This document shows, in pieces, positions 1-8,087 of a stretch of 64,000 bases of DNA. The position numbers and the translations under genes are program-made. Source of the stretch: Microbacterium enclense (GTDB lineage Bacteria > Actinomycetota > Actinomycetes > Actinomycetales > Microbacteriaceae); assembly GCA_038182865.1 (NCBI GenBank), contig CP116226.1, positions 1,674,001-1,738,000 on the forward strand. Direction: 5' to 3'. The notes beneath the pieces were generated by a model that was given only the letters and a program-made list of their open reading frames with translations, searched no databases and was not told where the DNA came from. Each line of letters opens with the position of its first letter. Within the stretch, counting starts at the first letter, position 1.

Positions 1-1
1 G

Positions 2-283
2 GCGACCGAGCTCGAAGCCGCGCGTCTGCTCGTGCGCGACGCGGCGGCAGCGCTCGATGCGAAGGCGCCCGAGACCGCGACCCGCTGCGCGATGGCCAAA
101 CGCTTCGCGACCGACGTCGGGTTCCGCGTCGCGAACGAGGCCCTGCAGCTGCACGGCGGCTACGGCTACCTGCAGGACTACGGCATCGAGAAGGTCGTCC
201 GCGATCTCCGCGTGCATCAGATCCTCGAGGGCACGAACGAGATCATGCGTCTCATCGTCGGCCGGAGCGTGCTGGCTGCCTGA
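2..283 (+). CDS. Acyl-CoA dehydrogenase, C-terminal part (cut by window start)
   Basis: Only the last 93 codons are in the window. The visible part is the C-terminal alpha-helical domain of a FAD-dependent acyl-CoA dehydrogenase: a LHGGYGYLQDY stretch, then IEK..RDLR, then EGTNEIMR just before the end. The Glu of EGTNE aligns with the catalytic base of short/branched-chain acyl-CoA dehydrogenases. It would oxidise an acyl-CoA to the enoyl-CoA and pass electrons to ETF. The next gene is an enoyl-CoA hydratase and both ETF subunits follow within 2 kb, so this is one step of a beta-oxidation or branched-chain amino acid catabolic set. Substrate specificity cannot be read from this fragment; isobutyryl- or short-chain acyl-CoA is a guess. 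Confidence 0.9.
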   Translation, partial: ATELEAARLLVRDAAAALDAKAPETATRCAMAKRFATDVGFRVANEALQLHGGYGYLQDYGIEKVVRDLRVHQILEGTNEIMRLIVGRSVLAA

Positions 284-425
284 GCCCTTGGTGCCGCGAG
301 GGCGCGAGAGCCGTCATCTCGGCATCCGGCGGACCGGGCCGCGGGCGGAACCCCCTCGATCGGCGTCGGGGGAGCGTGCGAGCATGCCAGAGCGGGGTCA
401 CCCGCGCAGACCGAATGGGAGTGAC

Positions 426-1214
426 ATGACGGATCAGGATGCCGGTTACGAGACGATCCGCGTCGAGCAGCGCGGACGCGTCGGGTGGATCACGCTCGAC
501 CGCCCCGAGGCGCTGAACGCGCTGAACACGCGGACGATGCACGAGGTGGTCGCCGCGGCCGAGGCGTTCGACGCCGACGAGGGCATCGGCGCGATCGTCG
601 TGACGGGGAGTGAGAAGGCCTTCGCCGCGGGAGCCGACATCAAAGAGATGGAGGGCAAGTCGAGCGTCGAGATGACCCTGACCGACCACTTCGGCCGGTG
701 GTCACGGTTCGCGGCGGTCCGCACCCCCGTCGTCGCGGCCGTCTCCGGCTACGCCCTCGGCGGGGGATGCGAGCTCGCGCTCATGTGCGACGTCATCCTG
801 GTCTCGGATCGCGCGCGGTTCGGCCAGCCCGAGGTGCAGCTGGGCGTGATCCCGGGCATGGGCGGAACGCAGCGGCTCGTGCGGGCGCTCGGGTACTACA
901 AGGCCGCCGAGCTGGTGCTCACAGGCCGCATGATCGACGCGGCCGAAGCCGAGCGGGTCGGGCTCGTGTCGCGGGTGGTGGCCGCGGACGACCTCCTCGA
1001 CGAAGCGCAGGCTGTCGCCGAGACGATCGCCGCAAAGCCGCTCCCCGCGCTCTACGCGGCGAAGGCGGCGCTCGACGCGGCGCTCGAGACCTCGCTCGCC
1101 GAAGGCCTGCGCTTCGAACGTCAGGCGTTCGCGGGCCTGTTCGACACCGCAGACCAGAAGGAGGGGATGGCGGCGTTCCGCGAGAAGCGGGCACCGTCGT
1201 TCACGCACCGATGA
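426..1214 (+). CDS. Enoyl-CoA hydratase/isomerase family protein
   Basis: A 262-residue crotonase-fold protein, the usual family length. It hydrates trans-2-enoyl-CoA to 3-hydroxyacyl-CoA. Visible hallmarks are the oxyanion-hole segments AFAAGADIKEM (about residue 63) and SGYALGGGCELAL (about residue 110), and the PEVQLGVIPGMGG segment, which carries a Glu at the position of the first catalytic glutamate. The second glutamate is not obvious. I chose the ATG at 426, which has a GGGAGT ribosome site just upstream; an open frame extends further 5' but looks non-coding. It lies 142 bp downstream of the acyl-CoA dehydrogenase and is convergent with the MarR gene. Confidence 0.9.
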   Translation: MTDQDAGYETIRVEQRGRVGWITLDRPEALNALNTRTMHEVVAAAEAFDADEGIGAIVVTGSEKAFAAGADIKEMEGKSSVEMTLTDHFGRWSRFAAVRTPVVAAVSGYALGGGCELALMCDVILVSDRARFGQPEVQLGVIPGMGGTQRLVRALGYYKAAELVLTGRMIDAAEAERVGLVSRVVAADDLLDEAQAVAETIAAKPLPALYAAKAALDAALETSLAEGLRFERQAFAGLFDTADQKEGMAAFREKRAPSFTHR

Positions 1215-1275
1215 CCGGAAGTACGGGTGGACGCCTCGACCGCGCGACCGCGCGGCGTCCCGCCGCGAGCCCACG

Positions 1276-1803
1276 TCACAGCGGGTCGGGCACGGGAGCC
1301 GGATCGGCGAAGTCGCCGGCACCCTTGCGGAAGCGCGCGATGATGCGCACGAGTGCCGTCGCGTCGTCGTCGTCGAGACCCAGGTCGGCGAACACGTCGT
1401 TCAGTGCCGCGGTCGCCTCATCCACGCGTCGACGTCCGGCGTCCGTGAGGGCGAGCAGGGCTGCCCGCCCGTCGGTGGGATGCGGCTCGCGCGATACGAG
1501 CCCGTCGCGCGCGAGGCGCTCGACCGTGTTCGTCACGCTGGTCGGGTGCACCTGCAAGCGGGCGATGGCGCTGGCCATCGGCATCCGTCCCTCCCGTGTG
1601 AAGGCGAGGAGCCGCAGCATCTCGAACCGCGAGAACGACAGATCGAAGGGCTTCAGCGCCCGATCGATGGATGCCATGAGCAACTGGTGCGCCCGGATCA
1701 CCGAGGTCACGACCGTCATGCCGTCGGCGGCCTCGTCCCACCCGTGCGCGAGCCACTGGCGTTTGGCTTCGGCGATCGGGTCGACCGGCAGTCGTCGGGT
1801 CAT
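1276..1803 (-). CDS. MarR-family transcriptional regulator
   Basis: A 175-residue MarR/winged-helix protein. The core runs from about residue 45 (LSFSRFEMLRLLAF) through the recognition helix region (LQVHPTSVTNTVERLARDGLV) to the wing (REPHPTDGRAALLALTDAGRR). The C-terminal helix forms the dimer interface in this family. The ATG at 1803 is preceded on the minus strand by a strong AGGAGG site at about 1809-1814. It is divergent from the ETF genes and convergent with the enoyl-CoA hydratase, so it plausibly controls this acyl-CoA oxidation locus, with an acyl-CoA or phenolic ligand. The ligand and operator are not evident. Confidence 0.88.
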   Translation of the reverse strand: MTRRLPVDPIAEAKRQWLAHGWDEAADGMTVVTSVIRAHQLLMASIDRALKPFDLSFSRFEMLRLLAFTREGRMPMASAIARLQVHPTSVTNTVERLARDGLVSREPHPTDGRAALLALTDAGRRRVDEATAALNDVFADLGLDDDDATALVRIIARFRKGAGDFADPAPVPDPL

Positions 1804-1962
1804 CGGTCCTCCTCGCGATTCACGGTACCGCGCGCCCGGTGTCCGCGTTGTGGGGCGGCACCCGGGCGGCACCCGGTGGCCGAGCCGCGAGCGGTGGCTG
1901 AGCCTGTCGACGCCTCCGCGGGCCCATTCTCTCCGCACCCCCCGAACGAAGGAGACGCGTCG

Positions 1963-2739
1963 ATGAAGATCATGGTCCTCATCAAGGAAGTGCCCGACAC
2001 CTGGGGCGAGCGGCGGCTCGACCTCGAAACGGGGCTGACCGACCGTGCGGGCTCGACGCCCGTGCTCGACGAGATCGACGAGCGCGCCGTCGAAGCGGCG
2101 CTGTCGTCTGCCGACGCCACCCCGGGAACCGAGGTGGTCGTGCTCACGATGGCACCGACGTCGGCGACCGCGACCGTGCGCAAGGCGCTCGCGATGGGGG
2201 CGACCTCGGCCGTGCACGTGGTCGACGACGCGCTGCGGGGCGCCGACCTCGTGCTCACCGCCGAGGTGCTGGCCGCGGCGCTGCGGCACACCGGCTTCGA
2301 CCTCGTCGTCGCGGGCAACCTCTCGACCGACGGCGGGGGCGGAGTGCTGCCCGCGATGATCGCCGAGATGCTCGGCGTCCCGCAGCTGACCGCCCTGTCG
2401 TCTCTCGAGATCGGGAAAGACACCGTGGCCGGTGACCGCGTGAGCGATGCGGGGACGATGCGGGTATCGGCGCCCCTCCCCGCGGTCGTCTCGATCACCG
2501 AGGCCCTGCCCGAAGGGCGCTTCACGACGTTCAAGGGCATCATGGCGGCGAAGAAGAAGCCCTACGAGATCCTGGATGCCACTGCCCTCGGCGTCGAGCC
2601 CGACGATCCTGCCGTCGCCCGATACATCATGCTGTCGGTCGCCGAGCGGCCACCGCGCGCCGCGGGGACGAAGATCGTGGATGAGGGCGATGCCGGTGAG
2701 AGACTCGCGGCGTTCCTCATCGCTGAGGGGGTGGCGTGA
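1963..2739 (+). CDS. etfB: Electron transfer flavoprotein subunit beta
   Basis: A 258-residue ETF beta subunit (FixA family). It begins MKIMVLIKEVPDTW and shows the adenine-nucleotide-binding alpha/beta fold, including the DLVVAGNLSTDGGGG loop (about residue 113) and the TTFKGIMAAKKK segment (about residue 190) typical of the family. It binds AMP and, with EtfA, shuttles electrons from acyl-CoA dehydrogenases to the membrane quinone pool. A GAAGGAG ribosome site sits 8-9 bases before the ATG. Its stop codon overlaps the etfA start by one base (TGATG), so the two subunits are translationally coupled, as expected for a 1:1 heterodimer. Confidence 0.95.
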   Translation: MKIMVLIKEVPDTWGERRLDLETGLTDRAGSTPVLDEIDERAVEAALSSADATPGTEVVVLTMAPTSATATVRKALAMGATSAVHVVDDALRGADLVLTAEVLAAALRHTGFDLVVAGNLSTDGGGGVLPAMIAEMLGVPQLTALSSLEIGKDTVAGDRVSDAGTMRVSAPLPAVVSITEALPEGRFTTFKGIMAAKKKPYEILDATALGVEPDDPAVARYIMLSVAERPPRAAGTKIVDEGDAGERLAAFLIAEGVA

Positions 2740-3692
2740 TGGTGGTCGCCCTCGTCCTTCTCGACGTGCTCCCCGGGGGCGGGCTCTCCGCCTCGGCGGC
2801 CGGGCTTCTCGCCGCGGCCGAGCGGGTGGGGGAGCCGGTCGCGCTCGTCGTGGGCCCGGCTGACGCCGCCGCCGAGGCCGCGGCCCTCGGTGCCGTACGG
2901 GTGCTCACCGCCGACGCCGACTCCGACGCGCTGACCCTTCCCGTGGTCGACGCCCTCGCCGCGGCGGTCGCCCGCGAGAGACCCGACCTCGTGCTGGCGG
3001 CGAATTCCGTCGAGTCGCGCGATGCCGCCGCGCGGCTCGCGGCACGCCTCCGTCTGCCCCTCGCCGCCGACATCGTCGGTGTCGCACGCGACGACCTCGG
3101 CGTCGTCGCGCAGCACTCCGCGTTCGGCGGGGCGTTCACGGTCGAGGGAGCGCCGACGTTCGGCCCGCTCGTCGCCACCCTCCGGCCGGGAGCCGTGACA
3201 GATCGCCTCGACGCGCAGCCCCTCATCGTCGAGCGGCTCGAGGTCGTGGCATCCGGGATCCCGTCCGCCCGGATCGAGAGCTTCTCCGAGACCGCGGCGC
3301 CGTCGTCGCGGCCCGAACTGCGCGGAGCGCGGACGGTGGTGGCCGGGGGCCGCGGCGTGGGATCGCGGGAGGACTTCGCGCTCGTCGAACAGCTCGCCGA
3401 CGTTCTCGGGGCGGCGGTCGGCGCCTCGCGCGCCGCGGTCGACGCCGGGTACGTTCCGGCCGCCGCCCAGGTCGGGCAGACGGGGGTGACCGTGTCGCCG
3501 CGGCTCTACATCGCGCTGGGGATCTCGGGCGCGATCCAGCACCGCGCGGGCATGCAGACGGCTACCACCATCGTCGCCATCGACAAAGACCCCGAGGCGC
3601 CGATCTTCGACATCGCCGACTTCGGTATCGTCGGAGACCTGTTCACCGTCGTTCCGCACCTGATCCGCGCGCTCGAGGCCCACAAGAAGTAG
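2739..3692 (+). CDS. etfA: Electron transfer flavoprotein subunit alpha
   Basis: A 317-residue ETF alpha subunit (FixB family). The N-terminal half carries an alpha/beta nucleotide-binding-like fold. The C-terminal half is the FAD-binding domain, with GAAVGASRAAVDAGYVP (about 225), VGQTGVTVSPRLYIALGISGAIQH (about 247) and the closing segment NKDP-like DKDPEAPIFDIADFGIVGDL. All FAD-contact blocks look intact. I chose the ATG at 2739 over the in-frame GTG at 2736 because of the TGATG coupling with etfB; either is possible. The next gene, a membrane cytochrome b, starts immediately after the stop codon (TAGATG), which makes an electron-transfer link plausible. Confidence 0.94.
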   Translation: MVVALVLLDVLPGGGLSASAAGLLAAAERVGEPVALVVGPADAAAEAAALGAVRVLTADADSDALTLPVVDALAAAVARERPDLVLAANSVESRDAAARLAARLRLPLAADIVGVARDDLGVVAQHSAFGGAFTVEGAPTFGPLVATLRPGAVTDRLDAQPLIVERLEVVASGIPSARIESFSETAAPSSRPELRGARTVVAGGRGVGSREDFALVEQLADVLGAAVGASRAAVDAGYVPAAAQVGQTGVTVSPRLYIALGISGAIQHRAGMQTATTIVAIDKDPEAPIFDIADFGIVGDLFTVVPHLIRALEAHKK

Positions 3693-5525
3693 ATGGCGTC
3701 CACACCCCGCACCCCGCGTCGCGGGCTGCCGCGCACCCCCGGCGGGGAGCCCTGGCCGCCCGCGGCCTCCGGCATGCCCGGGTTGGGCTCGGGCGGGTCC
3801 GATGCGGTTCGCGCGGCCGAGATCGCGGGTGCGGGTGCGGGAACGGATGCGTCAGACGACGTCGTTGTCGACGCGGGTACGGGGGCGCGCGGCTCCGAAT
3901 CCGGGGCGCCCGAGGTGGTTTCTGGTGTGGGCGCGGCGGTGACGGATGCCACGCACCCGGACCGGTCCGGTGCCGCGGGTGCTGGTGCTGGTGCTGGTGC
4001 TGGTGCGGGTGCGGGGGCGGGGGCGGGCGGTGTGCGTCGCGGTCTGCCCCGCGTCGCCGGCGGCGACCCCTGGCCACCCGCGCCGGGGGCAACGGATCCG
4101 GAAACCGTTCGCAGATCCGGACCGGTAGCGGAGATCGATCCGGATCCGACGTCGGTTTCCGTATCTGTGACCTCGTCGCACCCGCAAAACGACAGCGCCG
4201 CCGACGTCCGCCGCGGACTTCCCCGCACACCCGGCGGTCAGCCGTGGCCACCCGCCCCGGCCCCGAGCCTGGGCGCGTCGGTGTCCGCTCCGGCCTCGAC
4301 CCCCGGCGCGAGCGCCCCGACCCCCGGCTCGAGTGCCCCGACCCTCGGCTCGAGCGCCCCGGCGCCCGGCTCGAGCGCCCCGGCGCCCACCCCGGTCCCG
4401 GCCACGGGCGCGGGGGCGTCCGCTCCGACGCCTCCGGCCGCGGGGCCCAGCGGCTCCGGGGGCAAGTCATCCGCCCCTCCGGCCGCGGCCGCAGCGGGCC
4501 CGGGGAAGCGGGCCGCCCCGAGCGCGCCCCTCACGGTGCCGAAGACGGTGTGGCCGGGCGTCTCGGCATCCGCCCCCCGTCCCGCGATGTCCGAGCCGAA
4601 ACGCCTCGGCCCCTACACGCCGCTGCAGTGGCTCGGCTCGACGGCCGTGCTCGGTGTGTTCGCTCTCGCTCTCGCGGGCATCGCGGTGCTGTTCGCCCGC
4701 TTCGTGCTGGCTCTCGAGCCGGGTCAGCAGTTCCTCGCGGCCTACCCCGGCGAGTACCCCCTGCCCGAGGGCGCGCCCGTGGGCCTGCCGGTCTGGCTGA
4801 ACTGGTCGCACTTCCTCAACAGCTTCTTCCTGCTGTTCATCATCCGCAGTGGCTGGCAGGTGCGGCGCGAGAAGCGTCCCGCCGCCTTCTGGTCTCCGCG
4901 GGGCAACAAGAAGCGCCGGATCAGCCTGGCGCTGTGGTTCCACCAGGCGATCGACATCCTGTGGATCGCGAACGGCGTCCTCTTCGTCGTGCTGCTGTTC
5001 GTCACCGGACAGTGGATGCGGATCGTGCCGACGTCATGGGAGGTCTTCCCCAACGCCGTGTCGGCGGCGCTGCAGTACCTCTCGCTCGACTGGCCGACCG
5101 AGAACGGCTGGGTGAACTACAACAGCCTGCAGCAGCTGTCGTACTTCGCGATCACGTTCATCGCTGCCCCGCTCGCCATCGTGTCGGGTGTGCGTCTGTC
5201 CGGCGTGTGGCCGAAGGATGCCGAGAGGCTCACGCGCCTGTACCCGATCGAATGGGCGCGCAGGATCCACTTCCCCGTGATGCTGTTCTTCGTGGCGTTC
5301 ATCGTGGTGCACGTCGCTCTCGTGCTGGCCACCGGGGCCCTGCGCAACCTCAATCACATGTACGCCGCCCGCGGCGCGGTCGACCCGGGCGCGTACACGA
5401 GCGATCTGACCGGACTCCTGCTGTTCGCGGCATCCCTGCTCGTGATGGCGGCGGGCTGGGTGGCCGCGCGTCCCGCGGTGCTGGTGCCGATCGCCCGCCT
5501 CTTCGGCGACGTCAAGCAGCGCTGA
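3693..5525 (+). CDS. Cytochrome b/b6-domain membrane protein with N-terminal proline-rich repeats
   Basis: A 610-residue protein in two parts. Residues 1-300 are soluble, low-complexity and rich in Ala, Pro, Gly and Ser. They contain three copies of the motif RRGLPRxxGGxPWPPA (residues 9-24, 115-130, 173-188), an Ala-Gly run encoded by nine hexanucleotide units (3975-4028), and SSAPxPG repeats near residues 208-240. Residues 305-610 form about six membrane helices resembling the gamma/cytochrome b subunit of formate dehydrogenase or NiFe hydrogenase. Candidate haem-ligand histidines are H373, H417, H526 and H540. It follows etfA with no gap (TAGATG). The family passes electrons between a periplasmic or cytoplasmic partner and quinone; a role receiving electrons from ETF is inference only. 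Confidence 0.8.
   Translation: MASTPRTPRRGLPRTPGGEPWPPAASGMPGLGSGGSDAVRAAEIAGAGAGTDASDDVVVDAGTGARGSESGAPEVVSGVGAAVTDATHPDRSGAAGAGAGAGAGAGAGAGAGGVRRGLPRVAGGDPWPPAPGATDPETVRRSGPVAEIDPDPTSVSVSVTSSHPQNDSAADVRRGLPRTPGGQPWPPAPAPSLGASVSAPASTPGASAPTPGSSAPTLGSSAPAPGSSAPAPTPVPATGAGASAPTPPAAGPSGSGGKSSAPPAAAAAGPGKRAAPSAPLTVPKTVWPGVSASAPRPAMSEPKRLGPYTPLQWLGSTAVLGVFALALAGIAVLFARFVLALEPGQQFLAAYPGEYPLPEGAPVGLPVWLNWSHFLNSFFLLFIIRSGWQVRREKRPAAFWSPRGNKKRRISLALWFHQAIDILWIANGVLFVVLLFVTGQWMRIVPTSWEVFPNAVSAALQYLSLDWPTENGWVNYNSLQQLSYFAITFIAAPLAIVSGVRLSGVWPKDAERLTRLYPIEWARRIHFPVMLFFVAFIVVHVALVLATGALRNLNHMYAARGAVDPGAYTSDLTGLLLFAASLLVMAAGWVAARPAVLVPIARLFGDVKQR
3975..4028 (+). repeat. In-frame hexanucleotide repeat within the cytochrome b gene
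   Basis: Nine consecutive six-base units of the form GCKGGK, most often GCTGGT or GCGGGT, encode an (Ala-Gly)n run in the proline-rich N-terminal half of the cytochrome b protein. Length change by units of six would keep the frame, so the tract could vary between strains without breaking the gene. Confidence 0.9.
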
Positions 5526-5591
5526 CGCGGGGCGGCTGCTCACGCGGGCCGCGCGTGCTTCCATGGGGCCCGGCGCGGCGCGCATTGCGCC

Positions 5592-5670
5592 GCGAAATCA
5601 CACGGTCCGCTCCACGGCACACGCTCCGTCGCGGCATTTCGCTGTGATCTCGGACCGATCGTGTGCTCTC
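5592..5670. repeat. Multi-arm inverted repeat between convergent genes (GATCACACG family, divergent copy)
   Basis: The left arm CGAAATCACACGGTCCG (from 5592) pairs with the right arm CGGACCGATCGTGTGCTC (from 5651), with a four-base bulge. The right half closely matches the copy at 10563-10637 (CTCGGACCGRTCGTGTG). It lies in the 262-bp gap between the convergent cytochrome b and TetR genes. The rest of that gap (5671-5787) contains further short GCATRCGGT-type repeats but no gene that I can support. It may act as a bidirectional terminator. Confidence 0.6.
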
Positions 5671-5787
5671 GGCGGATGCCGCGCGGCGGCGTCGAGACCG
5701 CACATCTTCGCCGAGGGCGCAGCCGATTGCGCGCAGAGGCATACGGTCTCGACGAGAGCATGCGGTTTCGGCGGACGGCAGCGTCGC

Positions 5788-6366
5788 TCAGACGCGTCGA
5801 CGGGCCCGCAGACCGTCGGAGATGAGGGTCAGACCGAAGGCGAAGTCGTCGGAGGCGAGGCCCGCGGGGCCGCCGGCGTCCCCCGCCGCGCCGCCGCCCA
5901 CCCGCACGCCGACGCTGTCGTACTGCAGGCGCTGCTGCTCATGCCACACAAACCCGAGCACGTAGTGCAGCACGGTGGTGGCGACGCGTCGCGCCGTCTC
6001 GGCGTCGGCGCCGGTCGCAGAAACGGCGGCCGCGAGCCGGTCGTGCGCCAGCGACGACCCGAGCCCGAGCGCGAGGGTGCTCGAGACGACCTCCGCGCCG
6101 TCGCGGTAGGTCAGCAGCGCGTCGCGCAGGGCGTGCGCCTCGACCAGCAGGTCGACGGGGACTCCGGATGCCATGCGGCCGACGATGCGATCCGAGAGCT
6201 CGGCGAGCAGCGTCTGCTTGTTGGGGAAGTGCCAGTACAGGGCGCTCGGCTGCACCTCGAGCGCGGTCGCGAGCCGGCGCATCGTGAGGTCGGGGAGGCC
6301 GTGATCGTCGAGGATCCGCAGTGCGGTGCGGGCGACGTCGTCGGCGGAGTGTCCTCGGGGAGCCAT
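5788..6366 (-). CDS. TetR-family regulator of the biotin uptake locus (BioQ-like)
   Basis: A 192-residue TetR/AcrR protein. The N-terminal helix-turn-helix spans about residues 8-55 (ALRILDDHGLPDLTMRRLATALEVQPSALYWHFPNK), and the C-terminal ligand domain resembles the tetracycline-repressor type. It is divergent from bioY across 54 bp that hold two tandem palindromes of the form TGAACRCTGTTCA. From memory, BioQ of Corynebacterium recognises a TGAAC-N3-GTTAC-type site, so a biotin repressor role fits well. A TATACT box on the minus strand at 6379-6374 ends seven bases before the ATG, which suggests a leaderless, autoregulated transcript. The assignment to BioQ rests on context and operator, not on a sequence comparison. 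Confidence 0.82.
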   Translation of the reverse strand: MAPRGHSADDVARTALRILDDHGLPDLTMRRLATALEVQPSALYWHFPNKQTLLAELSDRIVGRMASGVPVDLLVEAHALRDALLTYRDGAEVVSSTLALGLGSSLAHDRLAAAVSATGADAETARRVATTVLHYVLGFVWHEQQRLQYDSVGVRVGGGAAGDAGGPAGLASDDFAFGLTLISDGLRARRRV

Positions 6367-6373
6367 GCGTCTG

Positions 6374-6408
6374 AGTATAGTGAACGCTGTTCAGGTGAAC
6401 ACTGTTCA
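6374..6408. promoter_or_regulatory. Overlapping divergent promoters with tandem TetR operator (tetR/bioY)
   Basis: TATAGT (6376-6381, plus) and TATACT (6379-6374, minus) are good -10 hexamers sharing the same bases. Two 13-bp palindromes, TGAACGCTGTTCA (6381-6393) and TGAACACTGTTCA (6396-6408), abut them at 15-bp centre spacing. Repressor bound here would block both directions. The second palindrome ends 12 bases before the bioY ATG. Confidence 0.85.
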
Positions 6409-6420
6409 GGAAGGCTTGTC

Positions 6421-7017
6421 ATGACCCGTACCCTCGATGCCACCGACTTCGCCCGCGTAGCCGTGTTCGCCGCGTTGATCGCCGTGCTGGGCCTGCCCGG
6501 CAGCTTCCCCGTGTTCGGGGGAGTGCCCATCACCGCCCAGACGCTCGGGGTGATGCTCGCCGGTGCCGTGCTGGGCCCGTGGCTCGGAGCCCTGTCGGTG
6601 ACGGTGCTCCTCGCGCTCACCGCGGTCGGCCTGCCGCTCCTCGCGGGAGGGCGCGGGGGGATCGGCGTCTTCCTCGGCCCCTCGGCGGGGTATGCCCTCG
6701 GCTGGATCCTCGGGGCCGTCGTGGTCGGTCTCGTCGTTCACGCCGGCGGGCGGCGGCCCGTGGTGTGGCGCACGGCCGTGGCCATGCTGGCCGGTGGCGT
6801 CGCGGCGATCTACCTGATCGGCATCCCCGTGCAGAGTCTGGTGACGCGCCTCCCGCTCGGCGAGACGGCGCTCACGAGCCTCGTCTTCGTCCCGGGCGAT
6901 CTCCTCAAAGCCGCCGTCGCGACAACGGTCGTCACCGCCCTCGTGCGCGCGTACCCCCGAGGCTTCCGCCGCACGTGGCGTGCCGCGGCCCCGGCTCCGG
7001 CAGTCGTTCCGGCGTGA
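6421..7017 (+). CDS. bioY: Biotin ECF transporter substrate-specificity component BioY
   Basis: A 198-residue integral membrane protein of the BioY family. It starts with a helix (FARVAVFAALIAVLGLPG) followed by the family signature GGVPITAQTLGVMLAGAVLGPWLGALSV, then GRGGIGVFLGPSAGYALGW, a conserved BioY block. About six membrane helices are predicted by eye. It captures biotin and works with the BioM ATPase and BioN membrane subunit encoded 2-3 kb downstream in the same operon. The ATG at 6421 follows an AGGAAGG ribosome site (6408-6414). Its stop overlaps the next gene's GTG (GTGA). Confidence 0.95.
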   Translation: MTRTLDATDFARVAVFAALIAVLGLPGSFPVFGGVPITAQTLGVMLAGAVLGPWLGALSVTVLLALTAVGLPLLAGGRGGIGVFLGPSAGYALGWILGAVVVGLVVHAGGRRPVVWRTAVAMLAGGVAAIYLIGIPVQSLVTRLPLGETALTSLVFVPGDLLKAAVATTVVTALVRAYPRGFRRTWRAAAPAPAVVPA

Positions 7018-8087
7018 TCGTCGTCCTCGACGGTGACGATCCGCGGCTGCTCGCGCGGATCGCGGAGACCCGATCCGCGGGCGACGCCGTGCTCATCGCC
7101 GATCCGCGGTGGAGCGCTGCCCAGCGCGCGGGCGTCGGGCGCCTGGCATCCGGGACCGGGGTGGCCGAGGACACCGCCTGGGCGACCCTGACCTCGGGCA
7201 GCACCGGCGCCCCGCGCGTGGTGCAGCGTTCGGCGGCGTCGTGGGCCGACTCGTTCGACGCCGTGGCCGATCTTCTCGGAGCCGGGCCCGCGGACGTCGT
7301 GGCGCTCCCGGCGCCCGCGTCGTCGTCGTTGACGCTCTTCTCGCTCGCGCACGCGCTCCAGGGCGGTCCGCGCGCCGTGCTCGGCTCGCCCTCGTCCGCC
7401 ACCCACCTGCACGCGACCCCGGAGGGTTTGCGTGCCGCCCTCGATGCGGGGCTCCGGCCGCGCACCGCGCTGGTCGGCGGGTCGCATCTCGATCCCGCGC
7501 TGCGAGAACGCGCGGAGGCGTCGGGCGTGCGCGTCGTCGCGTACTACGGCGCCGCCGAGCTGTCGTTCGTCGCGGTCGACACGGGAGACGGTCTGCGCCC
7601 CTTCCCGGGAGTCGATCTCGAGGTGCGCGACGGTGAGGTCTGGGTGCGATCGGCGTTCGTGGCTTCCGGATATCTCGGGGCCGACGGCCCCCTGCGCCGC
7701 GATGCCGCGTGGGCGACCGTCGGCGACCGCGCGGCGTGGGTGAAGGGCCGCCTGCGCCTGCGGGGCCGCCGTGACGGAGCGATCCTCAGCGCCTCGGCGA
7801 CCGTCGTCCCGCACGAGGTCGAGGCGACCCTCCGGGAGATTCCCGGGGTGCGCGACGCGGTCGTGTTCGGGATGCCGCGACCCAGGGTCGGCGCCCTCGT
7901 CGCCGCGCTCGTCGAGCTCGACCGCGGCGCGACGGTCGACCTGCGCGCCGCGGCGGCGGAACGTCTGGCGCCGGCGCATCGCCCGCGCCGGTGGTTCGTC
8001 GGCGAGATCCCACGCACACCGTCGGGAAAGCCCGCCCGCGCCGAGGTCGCCCGCCGGGTGGAGGACGCGAGCGTCGATGGACACTGA
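7014..8087 (+). CDS. AMP-binding acyl-CoA synthetase-like protein in the biotin operon (YhfT-like)
   Basis: A 357-residue member of the ANL adenylate-forming family, shorter than the usual 480-550 residues. The N-terminal subdomain is largely missing: the phosphate-binding loop TLTSGSTGAPR already lies near residue 60. Later blocks are present: the adenine-binding VVAYYGAAELSFVA (about 177), the VGDRAAW segment (about 239), the hinge region, and the C-terminal PRTPSGKPAR with the lysine expected for adenylation (about 340). It would activate a carboxylate to an acyl-CoA. The order bioY-ligase-thiolase matches Bacillus subtilis yhfU-yhfT-yhfS as I remember it. Pimelate or another biotin-precursor acid is a possible substrate, but unproven. 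The GTG at 7014 overlaps the bioY stop. Confidence 0.82.
   Translation: MIVVLDGDDPRLLARIAETRSAGDAVLIADPRWSAAQRAGVGRLASGTGVAEDTAWATLTSGSTGAPRVVQRSAASWADSFDAVADLLGAGPADVVALPAPASSSLTLFSLAHALQGGPRAVLGSPSSATHLHATPEGLRAALDAGLRPRTALVGGSHLDPALRERAEASGVRVVAYYGAAELSFVAVDTGDGLRPFPGVDLEVRDGEVWVRSAFVASGYLGADGPLRRDAAWATVGDRAAWVKGRLRLRGRRDGAILSASATVVPHEVEATLREIPGVRDAVVFGMPRPRVGALVAALVELDRGATVDLRAAAAERLAPAHRPRRWFVGEIPRTPSGKPARAEVARRVEDASVDGH

Noticed and set aside
4021..5647. Long alternative-frame ORFs overlapping the cytochrome b and BioY genes
   Set aside because: They are Arg/Pro/Ala-rich shadow translations without membrane segments or motifs, while the chosen frames show haem histidines and BioY signatures.
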